40,449 nt of DNA from contig PBHZ01000018.1 in the NCBI GenBank assembly GCA_002719615.1, forward strand, positions 49,940 to 90,388, in the 5' to 3' direction. Source of the DNA: Methanobacteriota archaeon. GTDB taxonomy: Archaea; Thermoplasmatota; Poseidoniia; Poseidoniales; Thalassarchaeaceae. The notes under the pieces were generated by a model that did no database searches, was not told the DNA's origin, and worked only from the letters and a program-made list of their open reading frames with translations. Made by a program: the position numbers and the translations under genes. Position 1 is the first letter of the stretch; each line of letters begins with the position of its first letter. Positions 1 to 10,392 of this stretch are shown here, piece by piece.

Positions 1-483
1 CCTGCAATAAATTGGCTTAGTTCATATTCATTATATCCTCCGTCGTTAGATCAATGGTATAGGGATAACATTAAGGCTGATTTCCCGGAAGTAAGGACTC
101 AAATAAGCTCACTTTTACAAGTAGAAGCAGAGTTACAAGAAATTGTTCAATTAGTTGGTTCTGACGCACTTCCAGTAGATCAACAACTAACTTTGGAAGT
201 TGCTCGTATGATTAGAGAATTTTTCTTACAGCAAAATGCATTCCATGATGTAGATACCTACAGTGATCTAAAACTGCAATATACAATGGCTAAAGCTATT
301 CTTTCATTCCAGGAAGAATCTAAGAAAGCACTCGCAGGTGGGTCAGCATTAGAAGATGTAGTAAATGTCCCTGCAAGGACGGATTTAATGAGAGGGAGAT
401 TTGAATCTGGTTATGAAGATCGAATAGAAGAAATGCTAGAAGAAATGACTAAACAAATTTCTAATACTATGGAGGCCAACTAA
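1..483 (+). CDS. atpA: A/V-type ATP synthase subunit A, C-terminal part (truncated by window start)
   Basis: Open frame 1 from base 1 (PAINWLSSYSLYPPSLDQWY...); C-terminal helical domain of V/A-ATPase A subunit, directly followed by subunits B and D. Confidence 0.9.
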   Translation, partial: PAINWLSSYSLYPPSLDQWYRDNIKADFPEVRTQISSLLQVEAELQEIVQLVGSDALPVDQQLTLEVARMIREFFLQQNAFHDVDTYSDLKLQYTMAKAILSFQEESKKALAGGSALEDVVNVPARTDLMRGRFESGYEDRIEEMLEEMTKQISNTMEAN

Positions 484-486
484 GGA

Positions 487-1881
487 GTGATAAAAATGAC
501 TGGAAAAGAATATAGAACAATTACTGATGTAAAAGGACCTTTAGTGTTCTTGAATAAGACTGAACCTGTTGCCTTTGGAGAAATCGTTGAACTACGTCTC
601 TCCGATGGTACTATGAAAAATGGACAGGTTCTAGATACTTCTGATGATCAAGTTATTGTACAAGTTTTTGAAGGGACTGCTTCAATAGATAAACAAACAG
701 GTATCAAGTTTCTTGGAGATGTATTCAAATTACCTGTCAGTAAGGATATGATAGGCAGAATTTTGGATGGAGCAGGAAGGCCTAGGGATGGCGGACCATC
801 TATAGTTGCCGACGATATGGCAGATATTATCGGCGCTGCTATAAATCCCTACTCAAGACAAAGCCCATCTTCTTTTATCCAAACAGGGATATCGGCTATA
901 GATGCTTGTACTTCACTGGTAAGGGGGCAAAAATTGCCTATATTCAGTGCATCGGGATTGCCGCATAATGATATTGCACTACAAATTGCTAGGCAGGCAA
1001 AATTAGTGGATAGTGATGATGATTTCGTAGTAGTATTCTGTGCAATGGGAATTACAGCAGAAGAATACAATTTCTTCGTCCATGATTTAGAAAGAACAGG
1101 GGCTCTTGAAAATGCATGTTTGTTCGTCAATCTTGCAGACGACCCTGCTGTTGAGAGATTAATCACTCCTAGGTTGGCATTAACCGCTGCAGAATATCTA
1201 GCATTTGAGCATGATTATCATGTTTTAGTCATATATACAGACATGACAAACTATTGTGAATCACTACGTCAAATTGGCGCAGCACGTGAAGAAGTTCCAG
1301 GTAGACGAGGATATCCAGGTTACATGTATACAGATCTAGCAATGCTATATGAGCGTGCAGGATTAGTTAAAGGTAAGAAAGGATCAATTACTCAATTCCC
1401 TATATTGACAATGCCGGGAGATGATATTACTCATCCAATACCAGACCTTTCAGGATATATTACTGAAGGACAAATAGTAATTTCTCGTGAATTACATCAA
1501 AAAGGAATTTATCCTCCAATAAATGTTCTACCATCTCTATCTAGATTGATGAATGCAGGTATTGGAGATGGAAAGACACGTGAAGACCATAAATCAGTCT
1601 CTGACCAATTATATGCAGCATATGCCCAAGGGAGGGAGTTAAGAGGTTTGGTTGCAATTGTAGGTGAAGACGCTTTGAATGAACGAGATCTGCAATTACT
1701 CAAGTTTGCTGATATTTTTGAAAATCAATTCCTTAGACAAAGTAGAGATGAAGATCGATCCATAGGAGAGGGTACACTTGATTATGCATGGGAGCTACTT
1801 TCTAATATAGACACCAAATATCTCGTCCGTCTAGATCAAAAATGGATTGATAAATATCATCCAAATGAGAAGAAAAAATAA
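487..1881 (+). CDS. atpB: A/V-type ATP synthase subunit B
   Basis: 464 aa; [72 protein letters not shown] and [17 protein letters not shown] are diagnostic of subunit B. Confidence 0.98.
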   Translation: MIKMTGKEYRTITDVKGPLVFLNKTEPVAFGEIVELRLSDGTMKNGQVLDTSDDQVIVQVFEGTASIDKQTGIKFLGDVFKLPVSKDMIGRILDGAGRPRDGGPSIVADDMADIIGAAINPYSRQSPSSFIQTGISAIDACTSLVRGQKLPIFSASGLPHNDIALQIARQAKLVDSDDDFVVVFCAMGITAEEYNFFVHDLERTGALENACLFVNLADDPAVERLITPRLALTAAEYLAFEHDYHVLVIYTDMTNYCESLRQIGAAREEVPGRRGYPGYMYTDLAMLYERAGLVKGKKGSITQFPILTMPGDDITHPIPDLSGYITEGQIVISRELHQKGIYPPINVLPSLSRLMNAGIGDGKTREDHKSVSDQLYAAYAQGRELRGLVAIVGEDALNERDLQLLKFADIFENQFLRQSRDEDRSIGEGTLDYAWELLSNIDTKYLVRLDQKWIDKYHPNEKKK

Positions 1882-1910
1882 TTTTTTAAGAAATTTCGGA
1901 GATGAGATAG

Positions 1911-2528
1911 ATGGCACTAGATATTAAGCCCACAAGATCGGAATTAATCAATTTGAAACGTAGGATAAAGCAAACTTCCAGTGGATATAATCTTCTAAAA
2001 ATGAAAAGGGATGGTTTATTTTTTGAATTCAGGACTTTACTTGCTGAAATGATTGCTGCAAGGGAAGAACTCGTAGAAACATACAGAGACGCACTAAAAT
2101 CAATTGCACTGGCATCCTCAATCGAAGGAGGTTTAGCCGTAAAAAGTGCTGCAATAGCTGCAACAAATGGGCCAGAGGTAATGGTATCCAGGAGAAATAT
2201 AATGGGTGTTGTAGTCCCAAAGGTAGAAGGAACTAATCTAACTACTACTGTTGAAACGAGGCCTACTGGAATAATTGGGGGTTCTCCATATATCGATGAG
2301 TCAGCAGATTCCTATTCCATTTTAATAGCGAAAATTGTCAAAGCCGCAGAGATGGAAGCCACACTTAAGAGACTATTAGAAGAGATTGAAGCAACAAAGA
2401 GAAGAGTTAATGCTCTTGAATTTGTAGTAATTCCTGAGATGAAAGAAGCTCAGACCTTTATACAATTAAGATTAGAAGAAATGGAAAGGGAAGAAACCTT
2501 CAGACTAAAACGCTTTAAGAACAAGTGA
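1911..2528 (+). CDS. atpD: A/V-type ATP synthase subunit D
   Basis: 205 aa; PTRSELINLKRRIKQTSSGYNLLKMKRDGLFFEF and RVNALEFVVIPEMKEAQTFIQLRLEEMEREETFRLKRFK. Confidence 0.97.
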   Translation: MALDIKPTRSELINLKRRIKQTSSGYNLLKMKRDGLFFEFRTLLAEMIAAREELVETYRDALKSIALASSIEGGLAVKSAAIAATNGPEVMVSRRNIMGVVVPKVEGTNLTTTVETRPTGIIGGSPYIDESADSYSILIAKIVKAAEMEATLKRLLEEIEATKRRVNALEFVVIPEMKEAQTFIQLRLEEMEREETFRLKRFKNK

Positions 2529-2603
2529 TTAAAAATGTGATTATTCTAGTGAGAGGTATCTTATCAGTCAACATTGGCGGAGGATATAAGGAGGTATCTC
2601 ATA

Positions 2604-5015
2604 ATGAAAGCTCAACAATCTATATATCTTGATACTGAGACGTGGAGTAATCAGGAATTCACTGAAGTTATTGCTTCAAGGTATTTTATATTGGGCCAGG
2701 AAACTAATCAACAATCTTCATGGGAAGTTAGAAGCCCAAACGATATGGAAATTGATGAATGTTTAATTCTTCTCAATAATCATTTGGAGTCATTAGGGTT
2801 AATAGGCATATTGAGTGGCGAGGGAATGCCTGTACTGAGTATAATTAATTTACCAATTTCTCCAAGTGTTTCAAGCTCATTTCAGCAATTTCTAATTTGG
2901 ATACTCATGTCAATTTTTCTGACTATAGTTGGTGCTGAATGGCTTGGGTTGTATGATGTGGGCGATAGTATTCTCGATGGCAATACCATCCGTCAATCAT
3001 TATTTTATTTCACATTTCCAATAATCTTTTCTTTGTTGTTATGCAGTAATTTAAGATACTGGATGGCTAAAAATTATGACATTGATAGTGGCCATATAAT
3101 TCCCATAATATTTCCAATTCTTTATCCGACATGGCCTTTTGGTTTAACTGGTATTTTATCTCAAAAAAGAATAGATAAGATACCATTTCCAAATCGAAAA
3201 AAATTAGCCATTATTGAGTCTATACTACCAATATCTATATTTTTCTTGGGTGCTACTTTTACCATGATAGGACTCAGTATAACTTCGAATGAGCCGCCAG
3301 ATTTAGAAGACTCCCCTATAATATTTGATCTTAATCCATTTACTCAAACCTTTGCTTCTTTAATGTTTGAAAATTATGAATTAAAATTACAATGGTTACA
3401 CCCTATTGGAATAGCAGGAATAGGACTTTCTATGATTGGTTGGATTCTTTTATTACCTATTCCAGGTTTTCCTGGTGATAGATTATTATATTCGATTTTC
3501 GGAACTTCTGAAATGTCTAAGGGGAACCTACAAACTTCTTTATTTATCATATCTCTTGTAATTATGATGTTCACTTTTGCCTTTGTTAATTATTTACCTT
3601 GGCTATTCTTGATTGCTTTTTCTACTTGGCAGCGTTTTAGCCCCGAGAATAGTATTATTCCATTTATAGTAAACCAGAGTACTGAACTAAGTAACAACTT
3701 TAAATCCAAAATCACTATTCTACTAATTTCTGTGATGATTATTGGATTTCCAGGGCTTGCTCCCATCACAACTTTGGAAGAATACGATTCTGGATTATCA
3801 ACAAGCAATTGGGAAACAGACTTGGAAATTCCTCAATTCGGAGAGGGAAATATTACTTTGGACCTCCGTCCAAAGGGAATTTTGCCTGTTTCTGGATTTT
3901 TACAATTTAGTATTGAAGGAAGTCATTCAGAGAATTGGGAAATAAACTCCACTTGTGAATTGTCCAATTTATGTCATTTCAGTAACATAACACAAAATAA
4001 TAACCAATTAATAAAAATATTGATACATGCGCCGGATTATTCCTTCGAAGAAAAATTTTATCTTAGAATAATTATTGATGTAAATGGTTATGAAGAAGAA
4101 CATATGGTTTTTTTATACAATAATTTATACTCAGGCCCAACAGATGTATTCTGGGAAATTTCTGAAAATACTAATAATCCTAAAATTTGCACAAAATTAA
4201 ATATCATCTCAGGCGATCAAGGTAATTTGTCTTTGACAAATCCCTTTTGGAACTTCGTAAACTCTTCAATTGTTAATGAAGAATTCAGTGAGTTATGTTT
4301 AATCGGTCATGAGGGGGCTTTATTCTCTTCAAATGATGTTGATCAACAATTCCGTCGGTATGGCCCGACGATTCAATTTATTAGAGAAAATAATACTACA
4401 CTTGAGTGGTTAATGCCAATAGAAAATACTGAACCTATTGTGTATGTTTCTGATGCTGAGTGGACAATTCCTTTTTGGCTAAATTCAGGAAATAATCAAT
4501 ACTCTATTATTTATGGTTCTGAGAATCCATCCTTTTGTAAGTCTAGTGATATAGTAACAGAAGTAGGTTCAAACTGGACTTTACCTTTGGAAGAATATAC
4601 TCCAATAAAATTCTCAAAAGGTGAAATAGTTAATGGAACAATAATTATTCCTTCTTCTGGTTGGATAATGATATGTGATGGTATTATACCAATTCATAAG
4701 TATATCATTGAAGAAGGATTGGACGTTATAATCAATCCAGGCTCAATTAATAATAGAATTACTAATAAATCGTTTACGGCATATAATAGAGAAAATTTCT
4801 CAATCCCAGTCTCGGTAGAATTGTATGGCGATTCAGTTAATGTTGGTGCCTGGGAAGAATACTATGTGCCAAATAATATCGATCCTTTTGGTGAAATAGA
4901 GATAATATTGGATGAAGAATTTAATAATTCTTTGTTCTATGTATCATGGATTTCTATTGATAATAATAATTTGATAATACACAATTCTGTAAGGTGTCCA
5001 GTAAACGGGTGTTAA
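2604..5015 (+). CDS. Large membrane protein with site-2-protease (M50/EGY)-like core lacking catalytic motifs, plus large C-terminal extracytoplasmic region
   Basis: ORF 2574-5015; ATG at 2604 preferred because AAGGAGGT lies just upstream. Multiple TM segments; FPNRKKLAIIESILPISIFFLG and HPIGIAGIGLSMIGWILLLPIPGFPGDRLLYSIFG resemble EGY-type S2P landmarks, but the HExxH position reads CSNLR. Confidence 0.6.
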   Translation: MKAQQSIYLDTETWSNQEFTEVIASRYFILGQETNQQSSWEVRSPNDMEIDECLILLNNHLESLGLIGILSGEGMPVLSIINLPISPSVSSSFQQFLIWILMSIFLTIVGAEWLGLYDVGDSILDGNTIRQSLFYFTFPIIFSLLLCSNLRYWMAKNYDIDSGHIIPIIFPILYPTWPFGLTGILSQKRIDKIPFPNRKKLAIIESILPISIFFLGATFTMIGLSITSNEPPDLEDSPIIFDLNPFTQTFASLMFENYELKLQWLHPIGIAGIGLSMIGWILLLPIPGFPGDRLLYSIFGTSEMSKGNLQTSLFIISLVIMMFTFAFVNYLPWLFLIAFSTWQRFSPENSIIPFIVNQSTELSNNFKSKITILLISVMIIGFPGLAPITTLEEYDSGLSTSNWETDLEIPQFGEGNITLDLRPKGILPVSGFLQFSIEGSHSENWEINSTCELSNLCHFSNITQNNNQLIKILIHAPDYSFEEKFYLRIIIDVNGYEEEHMVFLYNNLYSGPTDVFWEISENTNNPKICTKLNIISGDQGNLSLTNPFWNFVNSSIVNEEFSELCLIGHEGALFSSNDVDQQFRRYGPTIQFIRENNTTLEWLMPIENTEPIVYVSDAEWTIPFWLNSGNNQYSIIYGSENPSFCKSSDIVTEVGSNWTLPLEEYTPIKFSKGEIVNGTIIIPSSGWIMICDGIIPIHKYIIEEGLDVIINPGSINNRITNKSFTAYNRENFSIPVSVELYGDSVNVGAWEEYYVPNNIDPFGEIEIILDEEFNNSLFYVSWISIDNNNLIIHNSVRCPVNGC

Positions 5016-5017
5016 TA

Positions 5018-5968
5018 TTGAGGATTGCAATTTTAGGCATTGGTTCTATTGGTGGAATGTTGCTTGGAGCTCTAGCTGATTCAGATGCCGAATTAATAGC
5101 GGTATCTAGAGGCTATATGGCATCACAAATTTCAGAAAGAGGATTAACATTAAACACTCCAGAAGGGACAGTTGAGCATTTTCCTTCTGAATTATTTACA
5201 GTAATTGATAGCGAATCTGTCCCTATACCTATTCATTTGGCTAATTCTTGCGATTTCACATTAATTTGTGGGAAAAGCCACTCTACTCCCATACTTGCCC
5301 AACTAGCATCTGAATTATTATCCAAAAAAGGAATTGCCATAAGCCTACAAAATGGTCTCGGTCATTCTGAATATCTTTCAAAAAAAATTGGGCAAGGTAA
5401 CGTATTGGGTTGTACTATAACTCATGGTGCTTGGAGAGATGTTAATTCTGTACATTGGGCAGGAAGGGGAAACATAATTCTTGGATCATTGGAAGGCAAA
5501 TCCCCATCCCCTAAAATTAACGATTTTATTTCGTTGTTAGAATCCTCAAACCTCTCTCCAAGTTGGAGTGAAGATATCCACAAGGAAATTTGGATTAAGT
5601 TATTAATAAACATAGCAATAAATCCAATTTGTGCCATAACGAGTTTAAGAAACGGAGAAATTTTACTTCGAAATAATATTTGGGAACAATCTTGCTCAAC
5701 TATGTTAGAAGCATCAATAATTGCTAACTCATTGGGAATTGATATAGATAGTGACGATTTAGTTTCTAAGTTAAAATCAGTTATTAAATCGACTAGAACA
5801 AATCGTTGTTCAATGTTACAAGATATAATGAATGGTAAAAAAACAGAAATCGATTCACTGTGTGGAGAAATAGTTTCTAAGGGAGAGTCTCTAGGAATCC
5901 CGACTCCTTTGAATACAATGCTATATGCGTTGATAAAGGGAATTGAGGATAACACAGAAGTCGAATAG
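5018..5968 (+). CDS. Ketopantoate reductase family (ApbA/PanE-like) 2-dehydropantoate 2-reductase
   Basis: RIAILGIGSIGGMLLGALA Rossmann start, CDFTLICGKSHSTPI, ISLQNGLGHSEYL, KLLINIAINPICAIT, then C-terminal helical domain. Probable TTG start near 5018 inside the ORF call. Confidence 0.85.
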   Translation: MRIAILGIGSIGGMLLGALADSDAELIAVSRGYMASQISERGLTLNTPEGTVEHFPSELFTVIDSESVPIPIHLANSCDFTLICGKSHSTPILAQLASELLSKKGIAISLQNGLGHSEYLSKKIGQGNVLGCTITHGAWRDVNSVHWAGRGNIILGSLEGKSPSPKINDFISLLESSNLSPSWSEDIHKEIWIKLLINIAINPICAITSLRNGEILLRNNIWEQSCSTMLEASIIANSLGIDIDSDDLVSKLKSVIKSTRTNRCSMLQDIMNGKKTEIDSLCGEIVSKGESLGIPTPLNTMLYALIKGIEDNTEVE

Positions 5969-5978
5969 TTTAATTTTA

Positions 5979-6869
5979 TCATTTTTGACATTTTGGACAG
6001 AAAAATGTTGATCTATTTGACTGAATAATTCTTTTTATTATGCCATTACATGATTCCTTGAGACAGCCTTCTCCTTCTCTGCCATATGCCACAAATGAGT
6101 TAGGAAAATAGCCCAATGCATCATCCCCGTCAACTCCTCTAAAATCTTGTAGCGTCGAACCTCCTGCATCTATCGCTTCTATCATAACTGCATGAATTTC
6201 AAAAACTAATTTCTTTATTCTTTTATCTATTCCATTCTTCTTAACTAAAGTTTCAGCCTTTCTTTTTGGTGATATTCCTGCCCGGTTAAGTATCTCACAA
6301 ACGTAAATATTTCCTAAACCTGCGATTATCTTCTGATCGAGTAAGGCATTTTTTATGGACATTTTTCTTTTTAATTTATCAGAAAGAATTTCAGGGGTCA
6401 GTGAATCAGGCATAGGCTCAGGTCCAATATTTTTCAATAATTTATGCTCATTTTGTTTTTTAGTGTCAAAAATATCCATAATCCCAAATCTTCTATGATC
6501 CGAATAAACTCCCTTTCCTCCATCATCAAGATGAATCACCACCCAATCATGAGGGCCTTCTCCACTACCTATTTCGGCTCCATAATTAAACCTTCCAGGA
6601 ACTCCTTTTTTGCCATCTCCTAGTAGTGTCCATCTACCACTCATTCCTAAGTGACACAGCCAAGTTATTCCTTCTGAAAGCCTAATCAACAAATATTTCG
6701 CTCTTCTTTCAATTTTCAATATCTTCTTCCCTTTCATAATTTCGTCAAATCTATGAGGGAAAGGAAAACGTAAATCTTTTCTTCTTAACTCTACGTCGAC
6801 TATGACTCTATCTTTCAAATGATTTTCAAGCCCTTTTCGCACAGTTTCGACTTCTGGCAACTCTGGCAT
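5979..6869 (-). CDS. mutM: Formamidopyrimidine-DNA glycosylase (Fpg/MutM)
   Basis: MPELPEVETVRKGLE N-terminus (catalytic P2/E3), GLGNIYVCEILNRAGISP (H2TH), C-terminal CLKESC...FFCPKCQ zinc finger. Confidence 0.97.
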   Translation of the reverse strand: MPELPEVETVRKGLENHLKDRVIVDVELRRKDLRFPFPHRFDEIMKGKKILKIERRAKYLLIRLSEGITWLCHLGMSGRWTLLGDGKKGVPGRFNYGAEIGSGEGPHDWVVIHLDDGGKGVYSDHRRFGIMDIFDTKKQNEHKLLKNIGPEPMPDSLTPEILSDKLKRKMSIKNALLDQKIIAGLGNIYVCEILNRAGISPKRKAETLVKKNGIDKRIKKLVFEIHAVMIEAIDAGGSTLQDFRGVDGDDALGYFPNSFVAYGREGEGCLKESCNGIIKRIIQSNRSTFFCPKCQK

Positions 6870-6906
6870 ATTTTGCCGTAATAGTACTACTCAATGATTA
6901 TAACTG

Positions 6907-7617
6907 TTAATCAATGCACTTCATTTTACAATAAAATAATACATGTTGTTCTTCTAGGCCTTTCAAATCAATTTTTTCGATAACATTTAGATTAGAGTTC
7001 ATTAGTATTTCTTCGGCCTTTTCAAATTTTATTTCCAGACTCCCGTCCGCTGCTCTTTCACTGGCTCCTTTGAGGCTAAGAAGACCAATCCCATTATTTT
7101 TTAGAAAACTTTCGGCTATTTTTACAAATGTTTTTGCTTGATCAGATATACTTAAGTCCTGATGTATCCAATCCACTTTTTTATATATGAAAGGTGATAT
7201 TTGTGCGATATCTCTTGCATCTGCAAGGACAGGGACTATGCCGGGCCTTATTTCAGATAATTTCACCAGTTCTCTCATCATTCTCGAAGAGATGTCAACG
7301 GCTATTATTTGCCCTTTATGATGATTCCCAGATCCACACACGCAATCATGAATATGGCTAACTGTTCCTCCCGTTGAAGATCCTAGATAAAGACAATCAT
7401 TACCAGGTTGTGGAATGATTTTTGCAGGATCAAATTTTGTTCTAAGTAAAGAAGCAGCAATTTTTGATTTAGTAGGATCCCAAATACGCCATTCATTTTT
7501 CCCATCTTTTTTTCGACGTTCCTTTCGTACCGAAATTCCTTTTACAGCGTTTCTAGTCCATATATTCCTCCCTTCTTTTCTCACACCCCATCCTAATGAG
7601 ATAATTTTTCGCTTCAT
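6907..7617 (-). CDS. flpA: Fibrillarin-like rRNA/tRNA 2'-O-methyltransferase
   Basis: SKIAASLLRTKF, CLYLGSSTGGTVSHIHDCV, IIAVDISSRMMRELVKL, RPGIVPVLADARD, DWIHQDLS. Confidence 0.96.
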   Translation of the reverse strand: MKRKIISLGWGVRKEGRNIWTRNAVKGISVRKERRKKDGKNEWRIWDPTKSKIAASLLRTKFDPAKIIPQPGNDCLYLGSSTGGTVSHIHDCVCGSGNHHKGQIIAVDISSRMMRELVKLSEIRPGIVPVLADARDIAQISPFIYKKVDWIHQDLSISDQAKTFVKIAESFLKNNGIGLLSLKGASERAADGSLEIKFEKAEEILMNSNLNVIEKIDLKGLEEQHVLFYCKMKCID

Positions 7618-7621
7618 AATT

Positions 7622-8671
7622 TCATTTCCTTATGGGCGGTTTCGGAAACTTGCTGATTATTTTTTCAATATCACTGTTAATCTTGGAGATTTCTTTGTCT
7701 CCCCAGGGGATTCCTCCAAAATGGTCAATTCTAGTGGCAATACTTGCCTTTCCAGCAATAAATCTGGCTACCTTTCCTCTCACCCATCTTGGAGATTTTC
7801 CCACTTGAGGTAATGAAAATAATATCGATCCATGCTTAGGTGGAGATGCTCCCTTTCTATGCGCTGCCATCGCAGCATGTGCACCTAGTACCTGCAACGA
7901 ACCTGATGGCATCCTAGCTAATCTCTCCCTACTTCCAGCCAAAACTAGTAACTTCGATGCATTCAAGGGGCCTATTAAAGATGAAAGAGTTGGCATATAA
8001 TCTAGAGTAAGTATTCTTATCGCATCTTCATGTTGCCTCATTCTTTGTGTCAAATCAACCGCTAATTCGCAATGTTTTTTCAGTGATTTCCATTCAACTT
8101 CTGAAGGGGAAAATAATGGCTGAGTTGTTTCCATAAGATTTGCAGCCGAAGATATAGATTCCGATTTAACGATGGAGTTGATAATTTCTTTCCGATTAGT
8201 ATCCAAATTTATTTCTGTCAAGAATAATCCAACCCATTCGATACATCTGGATTCACTCGTAGTCCAAGTAGATCTAATTTCATTTGCCGATGAAACCAAC
8301 ATGTCTAATCTTTTATCTAAATCTCCTGAAGATTCAGCAATCTTTAATTTTGTCATTTTGATGGCTGCTTCGTCAAACATTTTCTGTTGATCTTCATCAT
8401 ATGGAGGCCAATTAATATCATCTAAATGACCTTCTGGACAGACTTCAACATCATCAAATCTTTCATATAAAATTCTTGCCTCTGGACTCATTCTACCCTT
8501 TTGTAACAACAATAATCGTCTTACCAAATTTGGAACTGTTACATCTGATGTCCAATATATTTCATCAATAACCATCCCTTCATCATTAATTAGACGAGAT
8601 AATCTCCAATCATAACTGATTCGCACATACCTCCGAGGAGTTATGTCGCTTGAACAGTACGGAAGAATCAT
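7622..8671 (-). CDS. Nop5/Nop56-related C/D box RNP protein
   Basis: NOP domain: LSSLIGPLNASKLLVLAGSRERLARMPSGSLQVLGAHAAMAAHRKGASPPKHGSILFSLPQVGKSPRWVRGKVARFIAGKASIATRIDHF. Operonic with flpA. ORF extends to 8701; internal ATG at 8671 likely. Confidence 0.95.
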   Translation of the reverse strand: MILPYCSSDITPRRYVRISYDWRLSRLINDEGMVIDEIYWTSDVTVPNLVRRLLLLQKGRMSPEARILYERFDDVEVCPEGHLDDINWPPYDEDQQKMFDEAAIKMTKLKIAESSGDLDKRLDMLVSSANEIRSTWTTSESRCIEWVGLFLTEINLDTNRKEIINSIVKSESISSAANLMETTQPLFSPSEVEWKSLKKHCELAVDLTQRMRQHEDAIRILTLDYMPTLSSLIGPLNASKLLVLAGSRERLARMPSGSLQVLGAHAAMAAHRKGASPPKHGSILFSLPQVGKSPRWVRGKVARFIAGKASIATRIDHFGGIPWGDKEISKINSDIEKIISKFPKPPIRK

Positions 8672-8712
8672 GTTCACGAAGTAATGAATAATGAATACCA
8701 ATTAGGCCAATT

Positions 8713-9087
8713 ATGGATATTAAACTTGTTGGGATTGTAGCATGCGGTGGGGCATTAGGAGCTGTATTGAGATATTCAATTTCCTCCTTATTTCCAGGGT
8801 ATTACGGAATTTCGAATACTATCGTAATCAATTTAATTGGTTCTTTATTCCTCGGTATCCTATTCGGTGCAATTTCAGCCGGTTTGGATATTAGTGAAGA
8901 AACAATACTTCTGATTGGAACAGGATTTTTAGGGGCTTTCACGACAATGTCGACCTTTGCTCTGGAAAGCATAGAGTTGATACAAGAAAATCAATTCATG
9001 GCTATTATGTATATATTTATTTCTGTTTTCGGGAGTATATTTCTCGCATGGGGCGGATATTCTGTAATCATTAATATTATGCAATAG
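8713..9087 (+). CDS. crcB: Fluoride ion exporter CrcB/Fluc
   Basis: 124 aa, four TMs; GGALGAVLRYSIS, TIVINLIGSLFLGILFG, GTGFLGAFTTMSTFALE. Confidence 0.95.
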   Translation: MDIKLVGIVACGGALGAVLRYSISSLFPGYYGISNTIVINLIGSLFLGILFGAISAGLDISEETILLIGTGFLGAFTTMSTFALESIELIQENQFMAIMYIFISVFGSIFLAWGGYSVIINIMQ

Positions 9088-9179
9088 ACTACCAAAAATG
9101 GTACTTCTAATAGAATCATTGAATAGTAATCATATTGACCGATATATGGCCTTAGTAATATAAAGGAGTACAGATTTAG

Positions 9180-9566
9180 ATGTTTTGTCCAATATGTGGT
9201 GCACTTTCATTTCCTGATTCAAAGAATAATATCAAATGCCCGGACTATAAATGTGGATATGAAGGACCATTATCTGGGCCTGATGGTAAAGGAGGTAAAT
9301 TCATTGATCCAATGTCGGGGGAAGAAATTGACTTAACAAATGCAACTGCAAAAAATGCAACTAAATCACTCAAACATTTGACTGAAGTAGTTGAAGAAGA
9401 AGTAGCAAGGGGAACTTTGAGAATAGGGGATTATATATGCCCTAACCCCAAATGTCAGAAAAATAGAGTATATGTATGGATGCAACAAACGAGATCCTCG
9501 GATGAGCCTGAAACTAAAATGTGTACTTGTGAAAGCTGTGGTAAAAAATGGCGTGAATATCAGTGA
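9180..9566 (+). CDS. tfs: Transcription factor S (TFS, TFIIS/RPB9-like)
   Basis: N-terminal CPICG...CPDYKCG zinc ribbon and C-terminal CPNPKCQ...QQTRSSDEPETKMCTCESCGKKW with the acidic DE hairpin typical of cleavage factors. Confidence 0.92.
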   Translation: MFCPICGALSFPDSKNNIKCPDYKCGYEGPLSGPDGKGGKFIDPMSGEEIDLTNATAKNATKSLKHLTEVVEEEVARGTLRIGDYICPNPKCQKNRVYVWMQQTRSSDEPETKMCTCESCGKKWREYQ

Positions 9567-9634
9567 CTTTTTTATTAAAATATTACGAACCATCAATAAC
9601 CTCCTACTACGACGTCATAAAGTAAGGTGCTATC

Positions 9635-10384
9635 ATGCTAAGAGTAACTGCTAAACAACAACTAATGAGAGAGATTATTGAACTTCTCTCAGTTTTGACC
9701 GAAGAAGCAAAGCTATTATGGAACGAGAAAGGGTTGCATGTAACAGTAGTGGACGGTTCTCATGTTGCTCTTCTTTCTGCTACTATTGCCGATGAATGCT
9801 TTGAAACATACGAGGTAGAGAAAGTAGAAATAGGATTAGAATTAGGCAAAATGCGTGATTTATTAACTCTAGCCGGCCCCAATGATTTGATAGAACTAGA
9901 TTATGATGAATCAGTAGGGGCAATAAACGTCAGAGTAGGAGAGGTACATAGAATACTCAGAGGAATAGATCCAGCGACTATGAATAATCCCAACATCCCC
10001 AATTTAGAATTCAATCACAAAGCTACTGTCGGCTCGGATAGACTTTCGAGATCGTTGAGGGCTGCTAAGTTCGTTGGAGAGATAGTAGATTTAAGTCTAG
10101 AAAAAACCCATTTGACAGTCTCAATAACAGTAGAAGCTGGAGAAGGGGTAAATGTTCGCTTCGAGTCTGGAGAATTAAGTGAATTAGTATGTCCTTCTCC
10201 TACTCAATCTTCATATTCTTTACAGTTTTTAGATCCGCTTACGAGGAAATTAGCTAGTGGGCTGACCGAGAATATATCTTTGGAATTTCAAGAAAAATAT
10301 CCACTTAGGCTGACATGGAATAGCAATCAAGGCGGTGCAAGTTGGACGTATTTCTTGGCTCCTAGAGTTACCAATGACCCGTGA
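9635..10384 (+). CDS. pcn: DNA polymerase sliding clamp PCNA
   Basis: 249 aa; KQQLMREIIELLSVLTEEAKLLWNEKGLHVTVVDGSHVALL and typical length and two-domain clamp pattern. Confidence 0.92.
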   Translation: MLRVTAKQQLMREIIELLSVLTEEAKLLWNEKGLHVTVVDGSHVALLSATIADECFETYEVEKVEIGLELGKMRDLLTLAGPNDLIELDYDESVGAINVRVGEVHRILRGIDPATMNNPNIPNLEFNHKATVGSDRLSRSLRAAKFVGEIVDLSLEKTHLTVSITVEAGEGVNVRFESGELSELVCPSPTQSSYSLQFLDPLTRKLASGLTENISLEFQEKYPLRLTWNSNQGGASWTYFLAPRVTNDP

Positions 10385-10392
10385 ACTCATGA

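Noticed and set aside
849-1166. Antisense ORFs inside atpB (also 1509-1703)
   Set aside because: Opposite strand of a strongly conserved gene, no recognisable domain.
5422-5991. 189-aa antisense ORF within the ketopantoate-reductase-like gene
   Set aside because: Shadow ORF of a well-supported coding frame; ends overlap mutM 3' end only.
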